NCBI RefSeq assembly: GCF_000276665.1
Contig: NW_004955429.1
Location: 8,261,744 to 8,325,743 of the forward strand
Length of the DNA: 64,000 nucleotides
Reading direction: 5' to 3'
From: Chinchilla lanigera
Lineage: Eukaryota; Chordata; Mammalia; Rodentia; Chinchillidae
The position numbers and the translations under genes were made by a program. Positions 38,433 to 51,404 of this stretch are shown piece after piece. Position 1 is the first letter of the stretch. Each line of letters starts with the position of its first letter. The notes under the pieces are model-generated. The model was not told where the DNA came from, made no database searches, and saw only the letters and a program-made list of their open reading frames with translations.

Positions 38433-40620
38433 TTGACATCAGGCCCTTTGTAAGGAGATTCCTAATGTGAACAAGGAGAACCCAATCATGGTGACACCTG
38501 AGCCAACTGGACAGGTAAAGGATGGACTGTCAAGAGGCCAGGTTGTTCCACTTCACCAGTGACCATGCATTTCCATGACTCGCTCGGCATTTTCAGAAAG
38601 AGAGGCGTGTCTTTATTCTTGATAATTCACTTCATGAATAATCAGCATACGAACTTTCTCCTACCACTCATCTATCCTGCCATTAGCTTGGAAAACATAT
38701 GAACTGTGTTGCACCCTGTATTCTGAAGCCAAATAAGTATAAATGTTTGATTTTTAATGCATATTTCACTACTTGCTGCCAGTAATGAGGGTGATCATGT
38801 TTATCAGAGAGGCGTCCGAAGTTGACTATTGTTTCTAATTCATTTCACCTGAGGCTCAGAATTCAATTTTTAATGAAAATGACATTAAACGTTGTTATAT
38901 TTGCAAGCCATCCCAATGTGTGAATTGATGTATGTGGAACAAATATTTATTGCACATGTGACATTTCTGGCATAGAATGAAATAGCAATGATACTGTAAC
39001 CAAGACTGTTTTACTACTGAGCAATGAGGGACTGACAGAGAATTTCAGTGACACACGAAGGCTACCTCCTTCCCCAAGTTCAGGCAGCTGTAGCACGACT
39101 GGTGTCACCCAGAGCGTGGAATTAAGAGGACTTGGAAGCTGTAAGGACAATAAGAAAGCTGGACAGCGTGCAGAAAGTCAGTGTTGACTGCTTTCCTTCG
39201 CATTTAATTATGATCCTTTTCTTCATTTATTGTTGCTGCCTAGATGACTCTGATTTATTGATCTCCTTAAAACCGTAGTTTCTGCCTGTGCTAGTTGGAG
39301 ACAGAACAACTACTCTCTCAGTTTACAGTAAGGGTTACAGGTAATACACCTAAAATCCTTCAGATAATGACTACTCCCCACTAGCATTCTATGGAAGGTG
39401 AGCACCACTGTTTCAACCGCCACCACTACTGTGAAAACTATTGCTATTAGCACCGAGAATCTCATCCCACACTTCACTTCACGATTAGCTATTTCAATAA
39501 ACAGGCCTGACCCCAGGGGATACAGCTTTATTTCCAGCGACAGCCTCCAAACACTGTCTTTTGCATCTCTCTGCTCTTACTCTTGATGACATCTCAGGAA
39601 CATTACCTATCACCTAGGTGTCAATTCACAGTACCATCTTTTAGGTGTTAGGACAAAGAGGTAAGAAATGAACAGTCTAAAGTTAATCCCTGCACTTCCT
39701 GTAAGATTAGATTGCACCTGGGGATGAAAGACCTGCAGTGGTTGTGTTCTGTTCTTTTATTTTCATCCTCTTTCCCCTTCACACAAAATGTTAAGTTCTA
39801 TTTTTTTTTTTTTCTCATAGGGAGCACATTCCTAGCACATGCATAGAGATGCTGTGTGCAAGGAAGGGGAGGAGTGAGGGAAAATATGAAAAGAGTAGAT
39901 AATCTCTCTCACCCCCTCCTTCTTGTCTGCCCTCTGCAGGTTCTGCTCTCCAACTGAGGAGTCCATGTCCTTAACAAACTCTAGCAGGCATGTGGAAGAA
40001 GGAGAATGAAGAGTTATGTCTAATAATGGACAGGCTGGTGAACATATGGTCTCAAGGAGAGTGCTGGCTCTGCCATAGCAAAAAGTAAGATGAGAGAAAA
40101 CCTATCTGCTGACAAAGTTTCCTATGGAAGCCAGTATAAACTGATGCACTGAATCCAAGAACCACCTACCAGAGACCTAGTTGCTGGGAGCAAAGTGTTG
40201 CTAATGTCATTAGTAAACCAATACATCCAAAAGGAAAGCAGCTTAAAAAATATACATGAGAGAATATATACATGACAGAATACCATCATGCACTGGAGAT
40301 TAAGTCTTATAGGAATTTTTACAAGGGGTTAGAGTTGGTTCAGAGAAAATTCCAGTAGAAAAAAAGAATGACAGCAAGACATTAGAAATAGGTTTTTATT
40401 TTAAAAAAAATTGTTAATAGTTTTTTGATGTGGAAAAGCTACTTCACTGCAAATGCTTTGAAAGAAAAAAGTATAAAAAAGAAAATATAATCACATTTGA
40501 TTCCAGTGTCCAGAGATAACTACTGCTCTTAACACTTTCAATTATTTTCTATTTTCTCTCAGTAATCTCCTCACATTTCTTTAGATAATCTAGTCATGCA
40601 ATATAAAAGTGACTTCTTCA
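38433..40620. other. Repeat-poor intron segment
   Basis: About 2.2 kb without a recognisable transposable element apart from possible old fragments. No coding frame is supported. Confidence 0.5.
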
Positions 40621-40639
40621 TATTTTATTTTCTTATTTT

Positions 40640-40800
40640 TTCATTTTTTTTATTTTAAAGAGAGTAACAAACTCTCTTTCTTTGTTTGAGAAACAAACAA
40701 AGAAATAGAACAGTAGCAGCATACCGGTATCACAAACATAGACAAATCAAAGCAAGAATATTCAAAGTGATACAGGGTGTCAAGACAAAATAATAGGAAT
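40640..40800 (-). mobile_element. Short L1 3' UTR fragment
   Basis: Its inverse matches the end of the L1 at 4580-4700, with GTGATACAGGGTGTCAAGAC and CAGTAGCAGCATACCGGTAT. It carries an extra palindromic stretch at 40661-40704. Confidence 0.82.
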
Positions 40801-41003
40801 TTATTTTCTCTTCTCAAATTTCCCACCTACTCACAGAGTTTTCTGTCTTAGCTGATGACTTAACTTTCTATTTTACTCCAGAAACAAACACTTTTAGCAA
40901 GAACTTGCTCCTATCAAATGCTCCTGACCACGGCTGTCAGGTCTTTCTGCTCTCTGATCTTCCAATCATGTCTTATAAGAGATGTCTTCCTAGTTTCCCC
41001 AAA

Positions 41004-41056
<53 letters not shown>

Positions 41057-41064
41057 TCTCTCTC
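41004..41064. repeat. (CT)n microsatellite
   Basis: About 30 CT units with one CCC interruption near the right end. Confidence 0.97.
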
Positions 41065-41559
41065 ACTTCCTTTGGGTTTATATCACACAAAACAAAACAA
41101 AATGTTCCTTTGCTTCCACATCTTTTACAGTTATGATTATGTTTCTCTCCAATCCTTTGAAAAATTCTTTCTTTCAAAGTTTTATTTAAATTGCTATCTC
41201 TTGTCTCCAAATTCTATTTCTTCTCTAACTTTCTCTTGAACCCACAACTTCCCAGACAGGCTTCTGTGCCTAGAATTCCTTCAAAGGCTGTCCTTATCCA
41301 CATGAACAGTAGAGTCCCCATTGCCCATGGGATGCTCAGCAGGGATGAAGCAAGTCTTTTCGGGGCCCTTTCTTCTATAAAAATATTTAAAATTATATGA
41401 CTGCATCACTGTAAAGATAAATACAATCCAGGCTGCCTTCACCATCATATGCATGCTGTTTTTGTCATCATGGTTTTTTCTTCTGATATAAAAATAAAGG
41501 AAAATGAAAACATGTCACGGGTCCTGACAAACATCATAAGCCCTCACCACCATAATTCC

Positions 41560-42150
41560 TGATTGCAATGGGTGAGTTGGCATGACAGATGAGTTTTGTT
41601 CTTCCTTTCTTCCTCCTCCCTGCAGCATTCTACATACTCACAGATGACTGTCCTCTTCCTGAAATCTGTTATCAAATGTATTCAGTGATGCTACACTCCT
41701 AACATTTCCTCTCACTTCACCGGCTGCTGTTTCTGCCTCCTTGAAAACACACAGCTACTTTAATAGACTTTCAAATGCTGGCATACTTCAGATCTGAGTC
41801 CAGGGCCCCTTCTTTTCTTATCTCCACCTGGCCATTTGGTGTTCTCGCTCTATCACATGGCTTTAAAAACCAGCCATCCTAATTTCATGCCTCTAAGCCC
41901 CACCTTTCCTCTGCATTTTAGAGTCACTGGTGTTAATAGCCTGTTTTCCATCTCCGTGTGATGTGTTCTAGAACTTGCAAACTTAATGTGCTTAAAACAA
42001 GAATCTCTCATCTTGCTCTTCTCCACATTCTACACCAAAGTAAATGTCACTGCTATGCACTCGATTGCTCACCCCTAAATCTTTAAACTCACCCTTGACT
42101 CATCTCTTTCTTATGCCCTTTTCCTCCATCAGAGTAAATATGATCAGCAT
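41560..42150. repeat. Possible ancient interspersed repeat, family unknown
   Basis: Phrases such as CAAACTTAATGTGCTTAAAA and CACCCTTGACTCATCTCTTT recall an old pyrimidine-rich mammalian repeat. I cannot place it in a family. Confidence 0.35.
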
Positions 42151-42366
42151 TACTTTCAAAATATATGCAGCATCCTTCCACTGGTAGAAACAGAGCAGAA
42201 AACATACATTGCACAATTAATTAAAATGAAAGACAGATTGGATTTATGGGTCAAAGGATAGAAGTAAGCAATGACTATACTGGCAAAGAGTATTCATTCA
42301 CTCTTACACAGGTGATGATAATTATCCAAACGTACTCCATTTTGGGAAATACTGACATATCCCAAT

Positions 42367-42819
42367 CGTCTTTGTCACTTTACTCATTTGCTGAGACAAA
42401 GTATCTGGCACCCAAAGTTAAAGGAGGAAAGGTTTATTTGGCTCAGTTTGTAGAGTTGCAGTCCACATTGCCTGGCTCCCAGGCACAGTGGCATAGCAGA
42501 GGGGCACTGAAGAGGAGAAATAGTTCATGGCCAGCAGAAGGCAGCAAAGCAGCAAAATAGCAAGCAGCAAGCAACCGTAGCAGCTCTCTTTCTCTCCCTT
42601 ATATCTAGGCTACATGCTCTGAGGGTGGGTAGCACGGATATCCAAGGTAGGCTTTCCCATTATCCACACTCAGAACTATGCCAAATGAATCAGTGGACTG
42701 ATTTAGTAATCACACATCCTTAACCACAGCATCACACACTCTAGGTCCAGTCATGTATGATAAAGCCCCTGTATTACCCCAGGAGGCTTTGAGGGGACAT
42801 CTTGACACAAGCCATAACA
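42367..42819 (-). repeat. MaLR-type solo LTR
   Basis: Same family as at 1971 and 21800, with AATAAA near its minus-strand 3' end and TGTTATGG at its 5' end. A perfect 5-base target duplication CCAAT lies at 42362-42366 and 42820-42824. Confidence 0.88.
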
Positions 42820-42824
42820 CCAAT

Positions 42825-43845
42825 AAAAAATAATTTAAAAGTAGGTATAAGATGATCCTTAGGTAGAATGATAATTTCGAACGTAGACTGCAGATTTTTG
42901 CAATGTGGCAGACAAAAGAACTTCTGAACTCCCAAGGTAATGTCAATTAATAGACTCCAAGGGAAGAAAGAGAATGCTTTACAAGTAGATGATCAGCAAC
43001 TTCATGCTGCGAAGAGGTCAGGGAGGACCAAGGTGGGTCGATGCCATATGTGTTGAGGTATTGTGTGCAACTGTCTTTGGCAGTTCAGCTTTGGTAATTA
43101 TACTTTTACAGAGAAGAATAGGAATGTAAAGGCCTTTTCAATGAGGGGCATCCTTCAGACATGTATAAGAGAAGAGAAGTAGACAGTAACTAAAGAAGGA
43201 AATTGAATGAAAGAAGTATCTGTGAATTCTGAGATAATAATGTGTGAAAGCTAGAGAAAAGGAAGTAAAAACCATCAAGAGGCACGAAGGAGGAATTGAT
43301 ACTGAGAGCAGCTCCTTTGGGTCTCTCAGTCTAAAAATGCAGGGCCCAGGAATTTTGGCATGAGGGACTAGTTTTGTACAAGACAGTTTTTCTACGGACC
43401 AGGGGTGAAGAGTAAGGCAGGGCATAATGGTTGTAGAAGATCCTTTTTCCCCTCCCCAGGGGATGAGGACTGGGGTGAGGTGAGGTGATGTTTCAGGATG
43501 AGTCAAGTGCATTACATTTATTGTGCACTTCTTATTTGCATTATTATTCCATTGTACCCCTTATCTCTATTATTGGCCCATTAGAGCCTCATAATAGCCA
43601 CAAAAGCTAGGTCTTTCCCATGAGCAGTTCACAGTACTGCAAGAATCTAATGCCCTGCTGATCTGATAGGAACTGGAGCTTGGGCAGAAGCATGGAGAGT
43701 GACTGTCAATGCAGATTAAACTCTGCTTGCTTGCCTGCCTGCTGTTCACCTCCTGCTGTGTGGGTTGGTTCCGAAAGGGCCAAGGATTGGTAGCTGCCCA
43801 TGGCCCAAGGACTGGGGACTGTTGATCTCAAGGAAGAAATAACTG
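42825..43845. other. Intron, nothing recognised
   Basis: A 124-codon minus-strand open frame at 43138-43512 has no recognisable protein features. Confidence 0.5.
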
Positions 43846-43847
43846 AT

Positions 43848-44205
43848 TATTGTTGTGGTTCTAAAATGACCTCCAAGGCCTCATGTCTCTGCAAGGCGGC
43901 TGGATTATGACAGTGTTACCGCTGACTTGCTGTTAGGAGGTGGGGCCTGAGGGAAGATGCAGGTCACAGCGGGTTCACCTGGGACGGCGCATTTCCCAGC
44001 CTGGCTCTTCTCTTCGCTCTCTGCTTTCCAGGTGCCTTGATGTGAGCAGCTGTCTACCTCCCAGAGCTTTCCACCTTTCTCTCACTGACTGTGCAAGGCC
44101 TGAAACTTCTAAAATGTGAGCCAAAATAACCTCTCCTCCTTTACGTTGTGGATGTTGGATATTTGTTCCCAGCAATGAGCTAAGTGACTAAGACAATGAC
44201 CCTTA
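43848..44205 (+). repeat. MaLR LTR (MST/MLT1-like), plus orientation
   Basis: Starts ATTGTTGTGGTTCTAAAATG. Its end has AATGTGAGCCAAAATAACCT and AGTGACTAAGACA, as in MaLR LTRs. Confidence 0.75.
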
Positions 44206-44243
44206 GCAGGAGTTTCTTTTATTTAATCTTATAATTTGCTATT

Positions 44244-44674
44244 TGTCTTAGTTATTTTCTCTCATTGCTGAGACAAAAACAAAAAAAACAACAACTCTAC
44301 ACCCAAAGTTAAAGGGGGACAGGTTTATTTAGCTTACAGTATGTGGAGGTTTCAGTCCATAATCGGCTGGCTCCAGGCCAGTGTGGTATGGCAGAGGGGC
44401 ACTGCAGAGTAGAACCAGTTCATGGCAAGCAGAAGACAGCTAAAGCAAACAAGCAAGAGACCCTAACAACTTTATTCTACCCCTTATATCTTGTACAAGC
44501 TACTTAAGGCAGGTAGCAGTTAGGAGCGACAGCTTTAATCCTAGTGCCCTTGAGCCTAGTATTGCACCATGAATCAATCTCAGCATCACACACTCTAGAT
44601 CCAGCCACTTCAGACAAAGCCCTGCCTATGACTGCATGAGGCTCTGGGGAGACATCTAGACAGAAGCCATAGCA
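44244..44674 (-). repeat. MaLR-type solo LTR
   Basis: The same family as at 42367. The plus strand shows TCTCTCATTGCTGAGACAAA and GGTTTATTTAGCTTACAG (AATAAA in minus sense), and ends ACATCTAGACAGAAGCCATA. Confidence 0.85.
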
Positions 44675-44839
44675 ATGTTTTCTTTTATAACTCAGAATTA
44701 ACACAGAATTTTCAGATATGCCTTTACTGAACTAAAACAAGAGTTATCTTCAAGATTTGGAAGACTGTGGACCGTTGAATCAACATCATTTCAGCTTCTA
44801 TAATCTTTAACCATGTTATATCTGTTTATCTGTGCAAGC

Positions 44840-44928
44840 TGCCGGGAATGTAGTTCAGTGGTACAAGCACCTGCCTAGCAAGCACAACGTCCTGAGTTTG
44901 ATTCCTGGTACCAAAACAGAAAATGAAG
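44840..44928 (+). repeat. ID-type SINE, older copy
   Basis: GCCGGGAATGTAGTTCAGTG head and GGTACC end, without a long A tail. A perfect 13-base target duplication TATCTGTGCAAGC lies at 44827-44839 and 44929-44941. Confidence 0.92.
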
Positions 44929-44999
44929 TATCTGTGCAAGCCATTTTTAGAAGTCCCTATATCCCCAAACTTAATGTCACAATTTTTCCTTGTTACTTT

Positions 45000-45297
45000 T
45001 CTTTTCTTTTCTTTCTTTTTGCTTTTCTTCTTTCTCTTCTTTCTCTTCTTTCTCTTCTCTTCTCTTCTCTTCTCTTCTCTTCTCTTCTCTTCTCTTCTCT
45101 TCTCTTCTCTTCTCTTCTCTTCTCTTCTTTCTCTATTCTTTTCTTTTCATCTCTTTGAGACAGGGTCTCACTATGCAGTTCAGGCTGGCCTTGAGCTCAC
45201 TTTGTAGCCTAGGCTGGCCTTGAGCTCAAAACAATCCTCCTGCCTCAGCCCCTGAGTGCCAGAATTACAGGCGTGTGCCACTATGCCTAGCTTGCAG
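45000..45297 (-). repeat. B1-type SINE with expanded TTCTC tail
   Basis: The B1 body is at about 45150-45291 (TTTGAGACAGGGTCTCACTA to GTGTGCCACTATGCCTAGC). Its former A-tail has become a TCTTC array at 45000-45140. TTGTTACTT on both sides suggests the target duplication. Confidence 0.93.
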
Positions 45298-47815
45298 TTT
45301 GTTACTTATTTTCATCATTCTGCAGAGAAAAAAATTAAAGTTGAATCACAACTGTGAGCCAATGAATAAGGTGAAATAAATCTTAATGATAATGAGTTCA
45401 AATTAAATTATTAAACTGGCATGTGAGAACAACAGGCAAAGTGATATGGAAATTGCCAGTTAATTGCCAACATAATTCACAATTTATTGCATAATTTTTT
45501 CTCTTGGCTTCGGGGAATATAATTAGAACTGCTACTGTATTGTATGCAGTTTTTATCTAAGTTTAGATGAGTACCTGGTAGAAACTGTTCCGGCAATACA
45601 TAATTTTGAGACCACCAGATTGAACAGAGAATCACAATGTAAGTGTCCCAAGGTATAGAAAAAAATATTTAATTAACCAAAAGATTTTTTCCCCTTTCTT
45701 TTTTTGTCACCAGTGTTGCTAAACTGTTATCAATTACTCTGCAGGCCAAGGCAATTTCACCTTAAATTACACATGATGAGGGGAGACGAAGAGCAAAAGG
45801 GAAGACATATCCCAAGCAACCAAGCTGTAGAAAACTATGAATTAAATTAAATGTCTTCTAAATTACACTAGACATCTGCACTTGACTGATAATTACACAA
45901 TGTTGATTGTACTTCCACCCTATACATTTAAGAAAAAAATATTTATATCACATCACTTGCATGCAATGGATTTTCTGTTACATTGTTATGGAAACCTACT
46001 ACTTCCTTTTACTAACACACACACATATGCAAACACTTTCACAAAACACAATACACAAAAATGTTACAGATTCACAAACACTTCATTCCAAACTCTACAT
46101 GCGGACTAAGTATCTAGTAACTTGGTCCAGTAAGAAAGAACAGCGTTAGATTCTCTCCGTGTGAATCACAGATGTAACCAGAAGCCAGTCAGCACTATCT
46201 TCCCACTGCTACTTGTGGTTTTCCATGCTGGGTAATATTTCCACGGACAGTCAGCATTTGCTGGAAGGAGATTCTCTTACTCACTGAACCCTTATTGAGT
46301 ACTTACTGCCAGTGGCAAGAGAGATACTTTCCGCTTGTTTTCTTTACGCTTCCGGCTCAGATCCCTCCTATGAGTTTTGCGGCCGTGAATTGTTAGACTC
46401 ATGCTTTCAATGAATTCATGTTTGGAATAGGTGGTATGTGAATTGTTTTATTTTTCTTTTGCATCAGTAGCACATATTGGGATGCATTTGAATGCTCATT
46501 ATATCACAACTACGCAGTGTTACCTTTGCATAAAAGCTATTTTGATTAAAAGGAACACTTTACTTTCAAATTATGAAGAGAAAAATAGTAAAACAAATTA
46601 TGAGATGCTAATCAAGCATAATTAAGAGAATCTTCATACCACGTATTTACTCCCACACTCAGTCCTAATGAGGTTTTACACTCCACCACATTCTTTTCGG
46701 GTCTCTTTAAGTAAGAGATGGAATAATGTGAAAATAGCAAAATGTTCTTAAGGTCAGAGACCCTTATGAACCAGCACCTTTTTTTCCTTATTTTTCAGTT
46801 CATCACTATTATTTTTATATTTTCTTGTCAAGCACTAAACCACACAATAATTTTTTTAAAAAACCTTTGAAACAGTCTTTTGGGGGCCTGTCACAAATGA
46901 ACTAAAAATAAACATGCTGAACATATTCCATAAAATTTCAAGGTTACTTAAGCATAAGTCATCAAAGTGATGGACCACTACTTAAATATCAGTTTTACAA
47001 ATTAATACCAAATGATGCAAAATAGTGATCCTAACAAAGAGCTGAGAAAAGCAACTTCTAAAATTCTAAAATAGTATTAAAAGCCAGATGCCTTTTGTAT
47101 ATCTGGAAAAATACACCACAAAAAGTTACCAGTGATCATTTCTGAGTATTTGTATTAAAAGTGATATTTTTTTCTTTCTCTGTGCTCTTCAGTATTTTCC
47201 AAATATTTTAGAATATAGCAGGTAGGAATGGTTTTGACTCTAGTAACAGAAAACCCAATTAGTAGTAGCTTACACAAATATAAGTGCATATTGTTATATT
47301 GTCATTATTATAATTACAGGAAGTCCTGAACAAGCAGTTGATGGCATTTTTTGGGGGCACTTAAGAATGCTATTTCTTTTAGATTTTCCCAGTCTTAGTT
47401 TCATCACTTTTTCTGGGCCTCATAATTGAAAAAAATCCTTGAAACAGTAAGAAGGATCATGCCAAATTTTCAGGTTGAAAGTAGAGGTAGGCATAGTGTT
47501 AGTCATGGCTATGCCATTCAATGTCTTTACTAAAGCCCTTTTCTGAGGACTAACTCCTAAGCTGATTTTTCTAATATTCAATTTGTCATAATCCAGAACT
47601 GGATTATATGAAGCCATCCACAGCTTCACAGCTTACAGGTTCAAACCATCACAATTGGTTTTAATCCATCATAAACCACTGCCTACATCTCGTGGGAGCA
47701 GTAATATCTTGAACTGTCAGGATTCTATCAGCAGGATTAAAAATGTCAAAGCGTATTGAATAGCATGATGGGCTTAAAATACCCTAACTACTCCCACCTC
47801 CCAAATAACTACCTC
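45298..47815. other. Repeat-poor intron segment
   Basis: About 2.5 kb of AT-rich sequence. A possible old repeat starts near 47220, but I cannot name it. No gene is supported. Confidence 0.45.
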
Positions 47816-47819
47816 ATCT

Positions 47820-48304
47820 ACCAAAACAGACGTCCATGTCTTAGTCTCTAGAGCCTGCTAGTGTTTTATAGGGCAGAAAAGGCATCTTCCAAGATGTGAC
47901 TAGGGTTTGCGTTTGAGAAGGGAAAATGGTCCTGGACCTTCCAGGAGAGCCCAAATGCAATCACATAGATCTTTACAGGAGGGAGGCAGAGGGGTCATGT
48001 GGATATGAACATACACGTAACAGAAATATGCAAAGACAGAGGAGAGAATGATTAGAAAATAGGGGCCTTGCGGCTGGAGCAGTGCAAACACAAGGCAACA
48101 CATTGCAGATAGAAGAGGCTGGGAACACATTCTCCAGATCTTACCTAAGATGTTGTGGCCACGCCAGCAATGAGTTTTGGCTCAGTGATAATCATTATGG
48201 ACTTGTGGGTTCCAGAAGCATGAGAAAATAAAATTTCTTTTTGTTTTCAACCACTCACTTTGTAATAGTTTGTTATTGCAGCCAAAGGCAACTTATATTA
48301 ATGA
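47820..48304 (+). repeat. MLT1-type MaLR LTR
   Basis: Words in MLT1 order: AAGATGTGACTAGGGTTTGC, AATGCAATCACATAGATCTT, and the diagnostic end CCAGAAGCATGAGAAAATAA followed by GTAATAGTTTGTTATTGCAG. Confidence 0.78.
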
Positions 48305-49705
48305 GAAATTAACATTCATTAGCACCCACACAGCCTCATATATATTTACATACATGGCTCTAAAAGTTATATATCATATATTACTTTAAAGTGCATATAG
48401 TATGTGATATATAGATAGATATTGCTTTTAAAGTGATATTATATGACTTTTATAACATTCGTTTGAAACTTAATTTGTCAAGCAAGGAAGCAGCCCTTTC
48501 TATATTTCTACATCAACAGAATAGTGTATTTTCAGTAAGGTGCTGCTTCAGACTTGAACAGATCTTTCTGTAATTCACATGCATCCATAGCGAATTTCCA
48601 CTGACTTCTATGGAAATCACCTAAATGTTTCCAAGACTAGGTTTGACTAGATTGGATACTTTGCCAATACACCACTGGTTCTTGATGCAGCAACTTTTTC
48701 CATTCAATGACATCTTTAAAACTGAAGAAAAGAAATGTCTAAGTAGAAGCAAAACAGATTCATGCTAAGTCCTTATAACTAGAGTGAATATTTCAGAAAT
48801 AAATTAAGGAAATAAGGATCCTGCTCTCCATTTTCCTTCAGAAACAAGGTTAAAATAGTAATAATGTCTCTAATCAGCCATGGAAAATAAATGAGTGATG
48901 CCAGAATACTGGTTTTCACTTCAAAGTCAGTGATTAAATTTTTCCTTTTATCCCTGTGGAACTCCACAAGACACAGGCTATTTTCAGGCTAAGATCTCCC
49001 TTTCATCAAAGTTAGTCCTAGCTGGGAAGACCACCTGCTCCCCATAATTACCTTAAGCACATTCAGTATCTCCTGATTCAAACGACCTATTTCTTGGCGA
49101 AATAAGACATCTTTTAACTTTGGCTGTGGAAGTAAGCTCTCAACTCTAAATTACTTATTCACAGGAGACAAATACTTCTAGATCATTTCAAAGAACTGAC
49201 TACTTTCGGTGGGCCCAACAGAACTCTACTTCAAGGCACAACAAAAAAACAATCTGCAAATGACCAAATAGGAATGACTGCACACAACTGAAAGATGATG
49301 AAGTGGGAAGCTGCAAAATTGTTCCTCTGAAATTCTCATTTAAATAAACAAACAAAAAGACAATTACTTTTTGGATTTTTCATGTATGAAATAAATATTC
49401 ACACTCAATCTCAAGGAGAGTATGCTCTTTGTCCAATACTTGTAAAGATTTTACAGTCATTATTTTAGATTCTCTCCACATACCCTGATTTTCTTCTCCA
49501 ACACAGGCATCTAGAAATTTCTTGGATTTTCAGGTTGCAAGACTAATTTTATAAAAAGTATCTCAGTAATCAAGACACGCAAAATAATTATTTAGTTTTA
49601 CAGATTAATAATTCTTAAGCTTGGAGTCTTCAGGGCATGAAGATTTCTCTTGTGCATCTGATATTGTTGGTCACTCCCTTTGTCCTGAAACATTATTCTC
49701 CCTTT
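48305..49705. other. Intron, nothing recognised
   Basis: AT-rich with TATATAGATAGATA at about 48400. No supported feature. Confidence 0.5.
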
Positions 49706-49716
49706 AAATCTGAGTG

Positions 49717-50579
49717 CTTCCCTTTCACAATATCTAGTATACCTTTTGGGTTTTATTTAGTCTTTTAAGTTCTTACACTAGGGAAACAATACAATGTTAC
49801 ACATATGGGTCTGATTTTTTTCACGTATGAGTATGGTCTCTAGTTGCATCCATTTACCTACAAAAGCCTCTAGTTCATCTTTTTTACCACAGAGTAATAC
49901 TCCATTGTACAAAAATACCACATCCTTTTTATCCATTCCTCAGTTGATGGGTATTTGGGTTGTTTCCCATATTTAGCTATGACAAATCATGCTGCTATAA
50001 ACATGCGTGCACATATATCACTGTGGTATGATGTTTTTAATTGTTCTGGGAAAATACCCAGAAGGGGAATAGCTGGGTTAAGTGGAACTTCTAAATGTAG
50101 TTTTGTGAGGAATCTCCAGACTGATTTCTATAGTGTTTTCACCAATCTACACTCCCACCAGCAGTGGAGAAGCATTCCTTTTTCCCTGCAGCCCCTCCAG
50201 TATTTGTAATTGATTGATTTCTTGATGATAACCATTCTTTGCATGCTTATATTTGATAATCTGAACAACTAATTTGAAGACAATAATGTGCAATATAACG
50301 ACCATTGGTGGATTCCTACTATCTTGCTTAGGGAAGTTCTGTGTTGTTTTTAATGTTTTCTTTATTATTTTTAATTCTCTAATGGTTTGATCAATCTTGC
50401 ATTCTTACATCTGGCAATCTGAACAACTTCATTGAACATAACAATATGTAATATAATAACCACTGTTAATTCCTATCACTTTGCTTTGAAACCCTGTATC
50501 ATTTTTTTTTGTTTTCTCTACATTGTTATTTTGTTATCTTTTTATTCTCTTTAAAATAAAAGAAAAGACAGTAAGAAAA
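49717..50579 (+). mobile_element. Twin-primed L1 with 5' inversion
   Basis: The right part (about 50236-50579) is an L1 3' UTR in plus orientation, with two module copies and an A-rich end. The left part (49717-50235) is the ORF2 end in minus orientation. AAATCTGAGTG lies on both sides (49706-49716 and 50580-50590), extending to 15 bases with one mismatch. Some 3' UTR sequence is missing at the inversion junction. Confidence 0.9.
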
Positions 50580-50590
50580 AAATCTGAGTG

Positions 50591-51035
50591 TTTCTCCCCT
50601 TTTTTATCCTTCCCTAGGCTAGTAAATTTGCAGTTCTATGATCTTTCCTTTCTATCCCCTCTCTTCCTTCTTCTTGTTTACCCTTTCCTCCTTACCCTCT
50701 CTTCTCTCTTCTTATCCTACCTTCCCTTTTTTCTTTATTGTTTGTATCTTATTCCAATTTTCCCTATAATCTTATTTCCTTCCACATGAGGTTCTCTATA
50801 AGGCAATAATTATACTACTGGTTGTCTACATACCCCTGATTTTTTATAAAAAGGGAGTATGCCAATGTTTAATCAAAGTTAGAACATGTATGGATGAATT
50901 TGTTTCCCATAAGAAAAGATCATAATTTGGACAAGAAACATAGTGGAAAAGACATTTTTGACCTTTTTTCCTAAATTGGCATTGCAGAAGTATTCCATGG
51001 AACAAAGTTCTGCAAAATGTTCCTGGAGATGCGTG
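50591..51035. other. Pyrimidine-rich intron, nothing recognised
   Basis: The segment 50590-50790 is CT-rich and gives long Leu/Phe/Ser open frames. It shows no real coding signal. Confidence 0.5.
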
Positions 51036-51039
51036 CATT

Positions 51040-51404
51040 TTATTCACTTTTTCCTTTCTGTGAGACAAGCAAAGGAGGAATGATTTATTTTGGTTCACAA
51101 TTCATAGAGGTTTCAGTCCATAGCTGCTGGCACCAGAGCAGAGTGGAATGGCAGAGGAGAAACAGCCCATGGAAGGATAGGCAGGAAGCAGCGAGTGAAC
51201 AAGGGAGGAGGAAGGACATAGATCCTTCCAGGACACACCCCTAGTGACCCACTTCTTCCAAACCTCATATTTAGCTGTGAAATCATCATAGACTAATCCA
51301 CTGGTGAGTATCACCCTCCCAACCATGATCAAATCACCTCCCTAAATCCCCGCTTCTGAGTGCATGAGGCTTTTGCAGAGACATCTAGGTATAAACCATA
51401 ACGA
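51040..51404 (-). repeat. MaLR-type LTR, diverged
   Basis: Contains GATTTATTTTGGTTCACAAT, GAGGTTTCAGTCCATAGCTG and ACATCTAGGTATAAACCATA in the order of the other minus-strand MaLR LTRs, but is more diverged. Confidence 0.78.

Noticed and set aside
40905..41210. Ser/Leu- and Arg/Glu-rich frames at 40.9-41.2 kb
   Set aside because: Products of the CT microsatellite on both strands.
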